A stretch of DNA of 64,000 nucleotides from Pedosphaera parvula Ellin514 (GTDB lineage Bacteria; Verrucomicrobiota; Verrucomicrobiia; Limisphaerales; Pedosphaeraceae), in assembly GCF_000172555.1 (NCBI RefSeq), contig NZ_ABOX02000014.1:1-64000 (forward strand). The letters run 5' to 3'. The notes below the pieces were generated by a model that saw nothing but the letters and a program-made list of their open reading frames with translations, ran no database searches and was not told where the DNA came from. Each line of letters opens with the position of its first letter. The stretch's first letter is position 1. Of the stretch, positions 24,903 to 32,554 are shown in pieces. A program made the position numbers and the translations under genes.

Positions 24903-25974
24903 TTGCGCCTGCTTTCTTTAGGATTTCCAGGGTGGACTCCAGCGGCAGGGCTTCGACCGTGGCGCGAAATCCTTTGACGCTCGTGGCCTGGAACATTGAA
25001 TTGCAAATCGCCTCTTCCGTCGCTTCCGCCACGGCTTGAAAGAGTGGCGACATGGCCGGATTGGAAAGTTCGGTGACGTGGTGCAGTTGTTCGTCAGCAC
25101 GACGCCGGCATTCCAGCGCGGTGGAAAATGCGATGACGTAATCCCCTGAACCATTGGACATGTTTGAACCGGTTCGTGCCAGGCCGACCAGCGCCCGTGA
25201 GGCCAGGCGTTCCAAATTCCGCGCGCTCAACGGCGCATCGGTTGCCACGATGATCATGATGCTGCCGTCGCCTGAGTTGTTCTCTTTTTGCTGACGCGAT
25301 AACTCGCGTCCGACTGGCACGCCGGCAATTGTCAGGTCGCCTCCGTAATTGCTTTGCACGAGCACGCCGACGTTGTGTCCGCCGGAGTTGGCCGGTAACT
25401 GGCGTGAACTGGTGCCGATGCCGCCTTTCCAGCCAAAGGCGACAGTTCCGGCGCCAGCGCCTACGGAACCTTCTTCCACTTTGCCGTCCGAAGCTTTTTC
25501 CAGCGCGCTCGTCACATGCTCCGGGCGAATGGGTCGCGAACGAATGTCGTTTAAAAGTCCGTCGTTGGTTTCGCCCACCACCGGATTAATCGAGCGAACC
25601 TGCTCCATGCCCGGCTGTGCGAGCAACCACGCGACCATCGCATCGGCGGCTTTCCAGGCGCTCAAGGTGCCGGTTAATAAGATGGGCGTTTCCAGTTCGC
25701 CGAGTTCCTGGACTTGGGTTGCGCCGATCAATTTGCCAAATCCATTGCCAACATGAATCGCCGCCGGGACACGTTCCTGAAAGAGATTGCCGCCATGTGG
25801 AAAAATGGCGGTGACACCGGTGTGCACAGAATCGCCCTCAATTACCGTGGTTTGGCCGACGCGCACACCTGGCACATCCGTGATTGCGTTCAATGGCCCT
25901 GGCGGGAGTGAGCCGATCATGATTCCTGCTTCGCGTATGCGAGGGCGCATCGGGTTGGTAGAGACTGGTGTCAT
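24886..25974 (-). CDS. P1/DmpA-family aminopeptidase (Ntn hydrolase)
   Basis: Member of the DmpA/BapA family of self-processing peptidases that remove N-terminal residues or cleave beta-peptides. The start of the fold reads ITDVPGVRVGQTTVIEG near 31-47. FGWKGGIGTSSRQL near 180 and VGVLVQSNYGGDLTI near 202 are family motifs. SGDGSIMIIVATDAPLSARN near 235 contains the Gly-Ser at which the precursor is expected to cleave itself, exposing the nucleophile Ser. Length 362 is normal. No signal peptide is seen, so it is probably cytoplasmic. The start could also be the ATG 8 codons in. It converges on the aminotransferase gene with a 17-nt overlap. Confidence 0.92.
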   Translation of the reverse strand: MTPVSTNPMRPRIREAGIMIGSLPPGPLNAITDVPGVRVGQTTVIEGDSVHTGVTAIFPHGGNLFQERVPAAIHVGNGFGKLIGATQVQELGELETPILLTGTLSAWKAADAMVAWLLAQPGMEQVRSINPVVGETNDGLLNDIRSRPIRPEHVTSALEKASDGKVEEGSVGAGAGTVAFGWKGGIGTSSRQLPANSGGHNVGVLVQSNYGGDLTIAGVPVGRELSRQQKENNSGDGSIMIIVATDAPLSARNLERLASRALVGLARTGSNMSNGSGDYVIAFSTALECRRRADEQLHHVTELSNPAMSPLFQAVAEATEEAICNSMFQATSVKGFRATVEALPLESTLEILKKAGAIKAQA

Positions 25975-26000
25975 AAAAAATGTCAGCAGCGCGGTGAAAA

Positions 26001-26660
26001 TCAGGCGTTCAACTCATGATTGAATACTCGCTTCCGAATGTCCTCAAATATTTCCCCATATGGTTTTGTGCTCAAAGATGGCCGCAATCCACGAGCAATG
26101 CATTCCAAGGTGCTATCATGGAATGTGAAAATAAAATGCCGCTGCTTCGAGTCAGGAGTTTTTGGAAAAGCTACGCGATTCTGCTCGGTGATCAGCTTCA
26201 CCCACGAGGAGTTGCGAACCTCGTAAACACCATAAGCGTCGAGCCCTGTTTCAGATAGCGGATGACCGGGAAGCGCCTCGTCGTTGGGATATCCAAACTT
26301 TGTAACCCAACACAAATCCAGCTCGATAATTCCGTAGCCAGCATCCTCACGTTTCCCGTCCGGGGTCCGACGCACGGCGCTAAACGTGAGAATGGTGGCA
26401 TAGTCTGTTTGAAGTAGAACCGGCTCTGAAACAGCGGCCTCAGGCAAGAAGCCGATGTCGAGTGGCACTGCATATTCTTCCCCTTTGGCTGCAGCCAAGG
26501 CTACCTGCGCCGAAGTCACAGCCTCGAAAGCTTCCCCTAAATTAACATTAAGCTTGGCTCTCGATTTATCGAGAGCTTGCTTGAGATGTTGCTGAGCTGA
26601 CTCCAGCTGCTTTTGGAGGGCTGAAATATCGCCGGAGTCTGGTGATGCGGAACTATTCAT
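26001..26660 (-). CDS. hypothetical protein
   Basis: I do not recognise this protein. The ATG at 26660 overlaps the stop of the 61-codon frame upstream in an ATGA arrangement; an in-frame ATG at 26687 is the alternative start. An N-terminal coiled-coil-like segment (ALQKQLESAQQHLKQALDKSRAKLN) is followed by a predicted alpha/beta region with TDYATILTFSAVRRTPDGK, GYGIIELDLCWVTKFGYPNDE and RHFIFTFHDSTLECIARGL. The last piece resembles proteins that compare or bind a whole-cell signal, but no family assignment is possible. There is no signal peptide or membrane segment, so it is probably cytoplasmic. It is the last gene of a small leftward cluster. Confidence 0.65.
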   Translation of the reverse strand: MNSSASPDSGDISALQKQLESAQQHLKQALDKSRAKLNVNLGEAFEAVTSAQVALAAAKGEEYAVPLDIGFLPEAAVSEPVLLQTDYATILTFSAVRRTPDGKREDAGYGIIELDLCWVTKFGYPNDEALPGHPLSETGLDAYGVYEVRNSSWVKLITEQNRVAFPKTPDSKQRHFIFTFHDSTLECIARGLRPSLSTKPYGEIFEDIRKRVFNHELNA

Positions 26661-26838
26661 GTGCGACCTGTTGTTTGTGCAATCCATTTATATAGTCATC
26701 GCCGAAGGTGCCTTTAAAAATGAAGGATGTCATCGGAAGAGACATTTTGCTTTGAACAGGGCCAAAAAAGCGTGAAAGAAAATTCATGCGCAACGCAGTT
26801 AGCAGTTGGGCTCGCTGCTGCACTTGGTTGGGCCTCAT
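26653..26838 (-). CDS. small hypothetical protein in an ATGA-coupled cluster
   Basis: A 61-residue frame whose ATG (26838) overlaps the stop of the upstream lipoprotein gene as ATGA, and whose own stop overlaps the next ATG (26660) the same way. Two stop-start overlaps in a row support real translation. The sequence has a Gln/Leu-rich start, then RMNFLSRFFGPVQ and TSFIFKGTFGDDYINGL, without signal peptide or membrane helix. No homology is recognised. Without the overlaps I would have treated it as a chance frame. Confidence 0.4.
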   Translation of the reverse strand: MRPNQVQQRAQLLTALRMNFLSRFFGPVQSKMSLPMTSFIFKGTFGDDYINGLHKQQVAHE

Positions 26839-27251
26839 TTCAGGATCAGGTCCTTCGAGTTGATGTTGTAGCCAACAAGTACCGCTTTGTCGCCGTCCAT
26901 TTGGAACGTGAAGGTCTCAGTTCCTTTCCCATTTTCAAAGGTCGTTTTTTGTGTCATGACGACAGTTGTGGTGAGATTGAATGTCCGGACATTGAAGCCG
27001 GCGTTCGTGGTTTGTGTGACCTTGCCGAGTTTCCGGTGCACGGCCCCTACAAACTCGAGAAACTCCTTCTCCGTAGTGGCACCTTTTAATTTGGAATGAC
27101 CTGCGGCGTAAATCTCGGTGAGTTTCCCGTCATTGTACAGCTTATGAAAATCAGCCACGCTCTGTTCGGCGGCTTCCTTGCCTTTGAACATTCCGCAGCC
27201 GGAGGCGACTACGGCGATGGTGAGAATGAGCAGAAACGATAATGTTTTCAT
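26835..27251 (-). CDS. hypothetical lipoprotein
   Basis: The ATG at 27251 begins MKTLSFLLILTIAVVASGC, a clean lipoprotein signal peptide with the lipidated Cys at 19. The frame extends upstream without one. The mature domain of about 120 residues (AEQSVADFHKLYNDGKLTEI, GATTEKEFLEFVGAVHRKLG, TFTFQMDGDKAVLVGYNINS) has the pattern of small NTF2-like DUF4019/DUF3887-type periplasmic proteins: an accumulating-cargo helix followed by beta strands. I cannot place it in one of these with certainty. It is the first of three genes joined by ATGA overlaps. Confidence 0.75.
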   Translation of the reverse strand: MKTLSFLLILTIAVVASGCGMFKGKEAAEQSVADFHKLYNDGKLTEIYAAGHSKLKGATTEKEFLEFVGAVHRKLGKVTQTTNAGFNVRTFNLTTTVVMTQKTTFENGKGTETFTFQMDGDKAVLVGYNINSKDLILK

Positions 27252-27312
27252 AATTTTATAAAACGGGAAAACGCAAGCCTCAGTGGCGGCTCGCTCCAGT
27301 GTCATGGTTGGA

Positions 27313-27456
27313 TCACCATAGGAACGCGAGCATTACCAAGAGAATCAAAATCCCGCAGACGATCCACTTCAGTTTCCTTCCCGTGAACCCTCCGTAACGT
27401 GTGAAGGCCTCCCCAGTTCTCGTCTGATTGCCCGTGCCTTCTTGTTGAAGTGCCAA
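27313..27456 (-). CDS. possible overlapping small membrane protein
   Basis: From a TTG at 27456 a 47-codon frame reads to 27313. It overlaps the 3' part of the 27369-27644 gene in another frame. The N-terminal half is polar (GTGNQTRTGEAFTRYGG) and the C-terminal half is a strongly hydrophobic helix, KWIVCGILILLVMLAFLW, at the very end, as in a tail-anchored protein. There is no SD and the start is non-ATG. The helix continues past the end of the overlapped gene, so it is not simply a mirror of it. Low confidence. Confidence 0.25.
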   Translation of the reverse strand: MALQQEGTGNQTRTGEAFTRYGGFTGRKLKWIVCGILILLVMLAFLW

Positions 27457-27644
27457 GATACGCCCAGTATTGGCAGAGAGAGCAGTGTCGGCACGAGGAA
27501 GGTAATTCTTGACGAGTTCTCACTGGTTTTGTTCACATCGACCAACCCGGGATTAATAATCGGCATCAGCCCGGACACCAGCACGAATGCGCCCACGATG
27601 CCAGCGCACACGGCCACTGCTTCATAGGCATATGTTTTTTTCAT
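27369..27644 (-). CDS. small membrane protein
   Basis: A 91-residue protein from the ATG at 27644 (a second ATG is three codons upstream at 27653). It has two hydrophobic segments: YEAVAVCAGIVGAFVLVSGL near 6-25 and ITFLVPTLLSLPILGVSW near 47-64. A basic cytoplasmic tail (NKKARAIRRELGRPS) follows. A two-helix inner-membrane protein of unknown function. It lies upstream of the lipoprotein gene in the same orientation but over 100 nt away, so operon membership is uncertain. Confidence 0.6.
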   Translation of the reverse strand: MKKTYAYEAVAVCAGIVGAFVLVSGLMPIINPGLVDVNKTSENSSRITFLVPTLLSLPILGVSWHFNKKARAIRRELGRPSHVTEGSREGN

Positions 27645-27653
27645 TGTATCCAA

Positions 27654-28446
27654 CTATTAAATTACAAAGAAAGCATTCCTACCAAGGTGATAATGGGCGA
27701 CAAAGGTGGAATCGTTTCCTCGTTTCATTCTGAAGGTAGAATTATGTGTTGGAAAGGACGCGGTCAAGCGGAAATGACCAGGCTTGGCGGGGAGAGGGGG
27801 AGATGGGAAGCGAATTATCAGATTAGGACAAGAGGGGAGATGCTCGCTGGGCTCGCGCCGCCGGAGGCGGCAAAGTGTTTTTGGATTGGGGGGCGATTAC
27901 CTGGGGCTCGCTGTGCGCTTCACCCCAGGCTGGTTTGGTGCGGACCTTTGGTCCTTTTAGCACGCGCCAGAACCAGATAGGGACTGACCGAATTGCTTTT
28001 TGAATGCAAAAGCATTCGAAATCCAGGTGCACGAAATGAAAGGATCGAGAGCAGCTCTGGATACACTTTGGCCGTCAAGGCAACTCAACCAGAAAAGTTG
28101 AGGCTGATAACGTTTGGACTGTTGATATCAGCATCTATCGGCAGCCCCTTTAGGTTGGGCTGTCGGTCAATGAATCTGGCGCAATCCGGCAACCCTTCTG
28201 CGTCAAACGTCAGAACCGACGACGCCAGACAATCCGCCCCCTGTCACTTTTTGAGGAAACCGGCTGGCCTTTTGGATTGCTCGGCAGCGGCAGCGTGCCA
28301 TAAAACAAACGCGGTTTTCACTTTCCCCCCTGCAAGTAAAGGAACAGAATCTTCCGGATGAATTTAGTGACATTCCAGAATTCCGCCGACGCACGGATTT
28401 GCGGTGAACGCATGTAACGCTTAACACCGTCAACCGCTATTGAGGA
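27654..28446. other. repeat-rich intergenic region
   Basis: No supported gene. It holds one copy of a two-hairpin repeat (27832-27931) and several more stem-loops: GAATTGCTTTT/AAAAGCATTC near 27990-28020, CTCAAC/GTTGAG at about 28083-28101, and CGGCAGCCC/GGGCTGTCGG near 28138-28167. A 122-codon frame at 27993-28361 has no recognisable features and was not accepted. Confidence 0.55.
27832..27931 (+). repeat. two-hairpin repeat, copy 1
   Basis: Nearly identical to 29728-29826. It contains the palindrome GCCGCCGGAGGCGGC and then CCTGGGG paired with CCCCAGG around a 16-base loop. The shared word ATTATCAGATT just upstream shows the similarity extends further. Confidence 0.8.
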
Positions 28447-29379
28447 ATGGATTTGCCACGTCAATTTGCCTACGGTCCTCAATGGAAATTCATTTTTTAT
28501 TTCTTTGTAGCGGGAATCGCATTGTTAGCTCTTGCTGGTGTCCACTTCGTATCTCCTACAGTCGGCATAGCACTAAGCTTTTTGCCTTTGTGTTTTGCGT
28601 TGGTGGGAACTGTACGTCGGTTGGTCTTTCCACGATTTCTGGAATTGGGGCAAGACACATTTTCGGTTTGCACTGGCTTTTTTCAGGCGCGAGTCACAAG
28701 GATTCCGTATGCCGACATCGAGCAAGCGTGGGAGGTCGTGGGGCCAAGGATGACCATTTTCCATTTACGAACCAAAGACCGCACAACTGAGATTCTATCC
28801 ATACTGTTGCCCAACATGACCAGCTACGTTGCTGTCAGAGATTTCGTAAATTCACGCGTCAGGGCAAAAGAGAAGAAAGTCCAACCGATTGAAGACGGTA
28901 AATATTGCTTCAGGTGCAGCTATGAAGGCGATGGAGAGATATACAATTCCAACGGAGAAATTATTTGGCGCTTCAAAACATTGCACGCTCGCCCGCACTA
29001 TCCGTATGGCTTTTTTCGATTGCCCGACTTTGTTGTGCATGACAATGCAGGTAAAGAGTTGTTCAGGATAAAGCTTGAGCGGAAATGGGCACTTGCTGAA
29101 TTCGAGATGCTCGAAAACGGTTTGCCCGTCTCCACCATCAGACAGCGGAGCATATTGCGTAACAAATTCACGCTCGATTTCGTAAACGGACACAAATGGG
29201 TTTTCCGCATGCCGTTATTCACGGTAAGTTTCGGAGGTTTGTCGGAAACGGGTGAGGCAATTCGAGTTCGCCTCCACTCTCACAACGTCTGGTATGTGCT
29301 GATTGACCCAAAGGCGGACAATCCCCAACTGGTGGTTGCCCTTGCGTTCATTCATCGCGAGCGTCTCCGATTCAATTGA
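28447..29379 (+). CDS. membrane protein with PH-like domain
   Basis: A 310-residue protein with two N-terminal membrane helices (KFIFYFFVAGIALLALAGVHF near 13-33 and VGIALSFLPLCFALVGTVRR near 39-58). These are followed by a bacterial PH-like region: FLELGQDTFSVCTGFFQARV, then RIPYADIEQAWEV, the pattern seen in YdbT/YyaB-type domains. The C-terminal half is beta-rich (FVVHDNAGKELFRIKLERKW, NKFTLDFVNGHKWVFRMP). The protein is probably anchored in the inner membrane with a cytoplasmic sensor-like domain. A GAGGA sequence abuts the ATG. The gene is flanked on both sides by the two-hairpin repeat, which suggests it sits in an accessory segment. Function unknown. Confidence 0.75.
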   Translation: MDLPRQFAYGPQWKFIFYFFVAGIALLALAGVHFVSPTVGIALSFLPLCFALVGTVRRLVFPRFLELGQDTFSVCTGFFQARVTRIPYADIEQAWEVVGPRMTIFHLRTKDRTTEILSILLPNMTSYVAVRDFVNSRVRAKEKKVQPIEDGKYCFRCSYEGDGEIYNSNGEIIWRFKTLHARPHYPYGFFRLPDFVVHDNAGKELFRIKLERKWALAEFEMLENGLPVSTIRQRSILRNKFTLDFVNGHKWVFRMPLFTVSFGGLSETGEAIRVRLHSHNVWYVLIDPKADNPQLVVALAFIHRERLRFN

Positions 29380-29494
29380 CGATAATCAAACACTTCAATC
29401 CAAAGCGTGAGGAAAGACGCGGCAACGGGCCAGAAATTGGGCCAGAACCATTGCGTATGGCAGCCGCTTCGAGGTTGGCTGATTTCAAATTAAT

Positions 29495-29629
29495 TTACTC
29501 GGGGTCGGTAGGGGCGTTGAAGAGGACGGTGAGTTTGATGCTGCCGTGGCCGTTCTGGGGGAAGTTGACGGCGGTGTGGTCGCCGGGGTTGAGGGTGGAG
29601 GCGGTGTCGTCGGGCGGGAAGACTTGGTC
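29495..29629 (-). pseudogene. gene 3' fragment
   Basis: Minus-strand frame reading VFPPDDTASTLNPGDHTA then FPQNGHGSIKLTVLFNAPTD, ending at a TAA (29495-29497). It resembles the C-terminus of a secreted beta-rich protein, has strongly C-ending codons and is cut by a stop at 29630-29632. The rest of the gene is absent. The parent family is not recognised. Confidence 0.3.
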
Positions 29630-29727
29630 TCAGGACAGATCAGTGCGGAGCTGGGAGGAAGCAAGACGGGAACTTGATTATCAGATTTTCAAATTATCGG
29701 ATTTTCAGGTTTGGGAGAGGGGAAACG

Positions 29728-29826
29728 AGGGGGAGATGCTCGCTGGGCTCGCGCCGCCGGAGGCGGCAAAGTGTTTTTGGATTGGGGACGATTACCTGGG
29801 GCTCGCTGTGCGCTTCACCCCAGGCT
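29728..29826 (+). repeat. two-hairpin repeat, copy 2
   Basis: Matches 27832-27931 almost base for base, with one deletion in the G-run before GATTACCTGGGG. It has the same two stem-loops. Upstream it carries an extra ATTATCGGATTTTC unit relative to copy 1. Confidence 0.8.
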
Positions 29827-30171
29827 TTCACATGGCGGACTTTCAGCCCTTAAGAAGTTTGGTGATGAGGATTACCAAGGGCGGCACGCGATTGACGTGA
29901 TTGTCCGCTGGCTGGTTTGGGGCAAGAGGGGGAATTTTTGATTATCGATTTGCGAGTTTTGATTGGGGGGACGCGAGGCCATGAAAAGGGAGGGAGTTTT
30001 TTAACCACGAAAGTCCTTCCGGACGGGGCCAGTACACGAAAGGGGAAGGGGAGGTGTCTGGTGGGATTAAGCTGTGGGGCGCGTGCGCGGGCGGAGGCAA
30101 GGGGAAAAGTTAGATCCTGATCTTTCTTCGAAAACGTGGATTGGGCTTCCGAGTGATTTCTTGTTTTCAAG

Positions 30172-31014
30172 TTAACTGAATTGGTTTTCAAATTCCACAG
30201 GTGATTGGTAACCCAAGGCGCTGTGGAGCCGCTTTGAATTATAGAACGTTTCGAGGTAATCGAAGATCATGAGTTTGGCCTCGCCGTGTGTGTTCGGGGG
30301 CTTGTCAAAACATTCGGTTTTGAGCGTGGCCATGAAGGATTCGGCCAGTGCGTTGTCGTAGGGATTGGCCGCCCGGCTCATGCTGGGGGTGATTTGATAA
30401 TCGGCCAGTAGCGCGCGGTAGGCGCTGCTGGCATATTGTACTCCGCGATCGGAATGGTGCAGGAGCCCGGGCTGTGGAAGTCGCTCTTTTTGCGCGCGGG
30501 CCAGGGCTTCTGTCACCAAAAAGGTTTCCAGGGAGCTGGCCATGGACCAACCGACGACCTTGCGCGAACAGGCATCCAGGACGACCGCCAGATAAGTCCA
30601 GCCTTCGGCAGTGGCGATGTAAGTGATATCCACCACCCAGACCCGATTGGGCCGGTCCGGCGTCGGGACTTTGGCCAGCCAGTTGGGCGCGATGGGAAGA
30701 TCATGATCGCTCTGGGTGGTGCGCGGGACAAAACGTCGTTTCTGCCGTGCCCGCAGGTGGTTTTGACGCATGAGGCGGGCCACGCGGTTTTTGCTGCAAG
30801 GCTCGCCCTGTCGTTTCAAGGCAGCATGAATGCGCGGGCTGCCGTAGGTGCTTCTGCTTTCCTTGAAGATCGGCTGGATTCGTTTTAGGAGCTTTTGATC
30901 CTGTTGGCGACGCGCCCCCTCGGGCTTGTGCTGGTGCGCGTAAAACCCGCTGCTGGTGACTTCCAATGCGTGGGCCAGTTCCTCGACCTGATAATCGGCT
31001 TTGAGAGTATTCAT
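30172..31014 (-). CDS. IS3-family transposase OrfB (DDE catalytic subunit)
   Basis: The 280-residue frame carries the HTH_21-like start (EELAHALEVTSSGFY) and IS3 linker motifs (SRSTYGSPRIHAALKRQG near 55). The rve integrase core has the DDE triad: first Asp in VWVVDITYIATAEGW, second Asp in HHSDRGVQYASSAYR, and Glu in NALAESFMATLKTE, closing with YNSKRLHSALGYQSPVEFE. All three acidic residues are intact. The ATG overlaps the OrfA stop as ATGA. The frame is also open upstream of that ATG back to the A7 run in OrfA, so it is most likely made as a frameshifted OrfAB fusion transposase. Confidence 0.95.
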   Translation of the reverse strand: MNTLKADYQVEELAHALEVTSSGFYAHQHKPEGARRQQDQKLLKRIQPIFKESRSTYGSPRIHAALKRQGEPCSKNRVARLMRQNHLRARQKRRFVPRTTQSDHDLPIAPNWLAKVPTPDRPNRVWVVDITYIATAEGWTYLAVVLDACSRKVVGWSMASSLETFLVTEALARAQKERLPQPGLLHHSDRGVQYASSAYRALLADYQITPSMSRAANPYDNALAESFMATLKTECFDKPPNTHGEAKLMIFDYLETFYNSKRLHSALGYQSPVEFENQFS

Positions 31015-31334
31015 GAGTTGGAAGCGCCGGGCAGGTTCCCATCCGAGACAATGGCCAAGGCTTTTTTTAGAATGTCCCTTTGCCGGCGGAGGTAATCAAG
31101 TTCCTGTTTAAGCCGGCGATTTTCCCTTTGTTCGGGAGTTTCGGCAGCCAGCGTTTTGGGTTCGGAGAAGCTGCCACCTTGATTGACGCGAGCCACCCAC
31201 TGCCCCAATGACCAACTGGAACAGCCCAGATCACCCGCCACTTCCCTGATGCTGCGACCAGACCGCACCAGTGCCACCGCGTTCTGTTTGAACTCAGCGT
31301 CGTAGCGCCGAGAAGACTTACCTTTCATTTCCAT
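31011..31334 (-). CDS. IS3-family transposase OrfA (HTH subunit)
   Basis: A 107-residue protein with an N-terminal helix-turn-helix (RRYDAEFKQNAVALVRSG, REVAGDLGCSSWSLGQWV) that binds the element ends. A leucine-zipper-like coiled coil (RENRRLKQELDYLRRQRDIL) mediates multimerisation. The sequence ILKKAL is encoded across seven consecutive A residues (31068-31062), a classical IS3 slippery site. A -1 shift there enters the OrfB frame. OrfB starts at the OrfA stop. The gene is intact, so the element may still be functional. Confidence 0.93.
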   Translation of the reverse strand: MEMKGKSSRRYDAEFKQNAVALVRSGRSIREVAGDLGCSSWSLGQWVARVNQGGSFSEPKTLAAETPEQRENRRLKQELDYLRRQRDILKKALAIVSDGNLPGASNS

Positions 31335-31436
31335 ACCTTCCTTTCTACACCCGAAAGCCCTCTCAACAAAATCGAAGAAACCTCAAAGCCTTGCGAGTTA
31401 GTTGCCCAATAGGAGACGTGCGCTTCGCGCAAAGCA

Positions 31437-31620
31437 ATCTCACTCCACCATTTAATTGATTGCTGGCGCAGGGGAATGGAGGCTTGGGTCGCGTACGCGA
31501 ATGGGGGCATAGGAGGGATCGATGTCGCGGGCCATGTTAGTGCGGCGCCCACGGGACTGGTTCGCCCTACCCACGATGCTGGCGCGGGGGAATGGAGTCT
31601 TGGGTTTAAAGCTGGCGCAA
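31437..31620 (+). repeat. REP-like cluster D with three cores
   Basis: CTCACTCCACCATTTAATTG and TTGATTGCTGGCGCA (core GCTGGCGC at 31462-31469), then GGTCGCGTACGCG, match the right half of copies A-C. Two further GCTGGCGC cores follow at 31578-31585 and 31611-31618, linked by repeated GGGGAATGGAG(G/T)CTTGGGT. The cluster lies 50 bp from the IS3 element. Confidence 0.7.
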
Positions 31621-31668
31621 ATAACTGTGACAATTCTAACATAATGATTAAACAGTCAAAAATAGTTA

Positions 31669-31697
31669 TTGACATGGGGTGGTCATTGAGCTAACTA
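31669..31697 (+). promoter_or_regulatory. promoter-like sequence
   Basis: Consensus TTGACA at 31669-31674, 17-bp spacer, TAACTA at 31692-31697. It points towards clpS but lies about 550 bp upstream, so any transcript would carry the decamer repeats in a long leader. May be fortuitous. Confidence 0.3.
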
Positions 31698-31845
31698 AGA
31701 ACGAATAAAAATAATCATGAGTGAGTTAATGACTTAATGGTTAGTTTTCTATCAAGGAATTCGACGTGAAAGCATTTCAAACTAATTTCAGCGCATTTGC
31801 TGTGGGTTGCTTGGCGGTGGGTCGGGCTTATGGGATGGATGGGAT

Positions 31846-31912
31846 GCGGTTCGGTAGGTATCGGAAGCCACTGGAAGGTATTAGAAGGTATCGGAAGGTT
31901 AAGAAAAATTTT
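31846..31912 (+). repeat. 10-bp-periodic repeat block upstream of clpS
   Basis: Near-identical to the block upstream of pgk (3496-3562): GCGGTTCGGTA, then decamers GGTATCGGAA, GCCACTGGAA, GGTATTAGAA, GGTATCGGAA, GGTT and an A/T-rich end. Confidence 0.75.
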
Positions 31913-32023
31913 CTGGTGGTTAATGAAGCGGTGACGATCATCGGATTGTCGGCGGACGAAGCGGGAAATGGTGGTCAGAATTCGGTCGGTAATAGACGGT
32001 CAAAATTTAATACGTCTTTGGGG

Positions 32024-32076
32024 GTTCGGTCGGTAACGGACGCCAATGGACGGTATCGGTCGGTTAAAAAATTTTT
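32024..32076 (+). repeat. diverged decamer-repeat block
   Basis: GGTTCGGTCGGTAACGGACG, then CCAATGGACGGTATCGGTCG and GTTAAAAAATTTTT. The words GGTATCGG, the CCAATGGA step and the A/T end match the other two blocks, but the spacing is less regular. A shorter relative (TTCGGTCGGTAATAGACGGT) is at 31981-32000. Confidence 0.55.
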
Positions 32077-32248
32077 CGGGATGGATGGGGAAGACAGGAG
32101 TCAAGAGTCAGAGAATGAACCGCGAGGTATGCGAGGTATGCGAAAAGGGGAGGGGTGTGATGGGGGTTTTGACGGGGGTTGGTCGTTGTCCCTCTCTCGA
32201 CAAGGTTGGGGGAAGCTTATATTTTGAGCCTGATTGAATTAAACATTT

Positions 32249-32554
32249 ATGGCTGAGACGGCGACACCTGAGATAATGCCTGACGTGGAGCAGGAGGAAC
32301 AAGCGGCTTCGAAGTCGGAGTTGGAGCCGGGGTATTTGGTGGTTTGTTGGAATGATCCGGTGAATTTGATGGATTATGTGAGTCATGTGTTTCAGAAAGT
32401 GTTCGGCTGGAATCGGCAAAAGGCGGAGCAGCATATGTTGGAGGTGCATAATCAGGGTAAGAGTGTGCTGGTGCGTGAGAGCATGGAGAAGGCGGAGCAT
32501 TTTGTGCATCAATTGCAAAAATACAGTCTGCACGCGACAATGGAGCGCGATTAA
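32249..32554 (+). CDS. clpS: ATP-dependent Clp protease adaptor ClpS
   Basis: Cytoplasmic adaptor that binds proteins with destabilising N-terminal residues and hands them to the ClpAP unfoldase-protease. The first 30 residues are the usual disordered acidic tail. The folded core starts at YLVVCWNDPVNLMDYVSHVF (the N-D-P strand-turn forms the N-degron pocket) and includes KAEQHMLEVHNQGKSVLVRE and the late LQKYSLHATMERD. At 101 residues it is standard. It directly precedes the DUF2017-like gene and aat, giving a compact N-degron module. The ATG has no good SD. Upstream lies over 800 bp of repeats and IS sequence. Confidence 0.95.
   Translation: MAETATPEIMPDVEQEEQAASKSELEPGYLVVCWNDPVNLMDYVSHVFQKVFGWNRQKAEQHMLEVHNQGKSVLVRESMEKAEHFVHQLQKYSLHATMERD

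Larger units (their letters stand above)
29380..30117. other. accessory intergenic region with gene debris and repeats
   Basis: Apart from the listed gene fragment and hairpin repeat, it contains several ATTATCAGATT/GATTATCGGATTTTC-type words and a broken ACCACGAAAG...ACACGAAAGG direct-repeat motif near 30004-30040. No complete gene was seen. The IS3-family element begins at its right end. Confidence 0.55.
30118..31385 (-). mobile_element. IS3-family insertion sequence (1268 bp)
   Basis: Two overlapping transposase frames lie between imperfect inverted ends. The left end is TGATCTTTCTTCGAAAACGT from 30118; the right end, read inward from 31385, is TGAGGTTTCTTCGATTTTGT. Similarity continues through GGGCTTCCGAGTG/GGGCTTTCGGGTG. 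Size, TGA termini and gene order fit IS3. No clear 3-4 bp target duplication flanks it (ATCC left, AAGC right), so it may be old or have recombined. Confidence 0.85.
31386..32248. other. repeat-rich intergenic region upstream of clpS
   Basis: Holds the REP-like cluster (31437-31620), a promoter-like sequence and two blocks of decamer repeats. A 153-codon frame (31766-32227) runs through these repeats and translates them into RRYRK-type motifs; I regard it as spurious. No other gene was seen. Confidence 0.6.

Noticed and set aside
27993-28361. A 122-codon frame in the 27.6-28.4 kb gap.
   Set aside because: No recognisable domain or export signal and it lies in a region of stem-loops.
30118-31385. 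Target-site duplication of the IS3 element.
   Set aside because: ATCC and AAGC at the two ends do not match; no 3-4 bp direct repeat was found.
31766-32227. A 153-codon frame through the decamer repeats upstream of clpS.
   Set aside because: The protein is a translation of the repeats (RRYRK-type) with no domain and poor start context.
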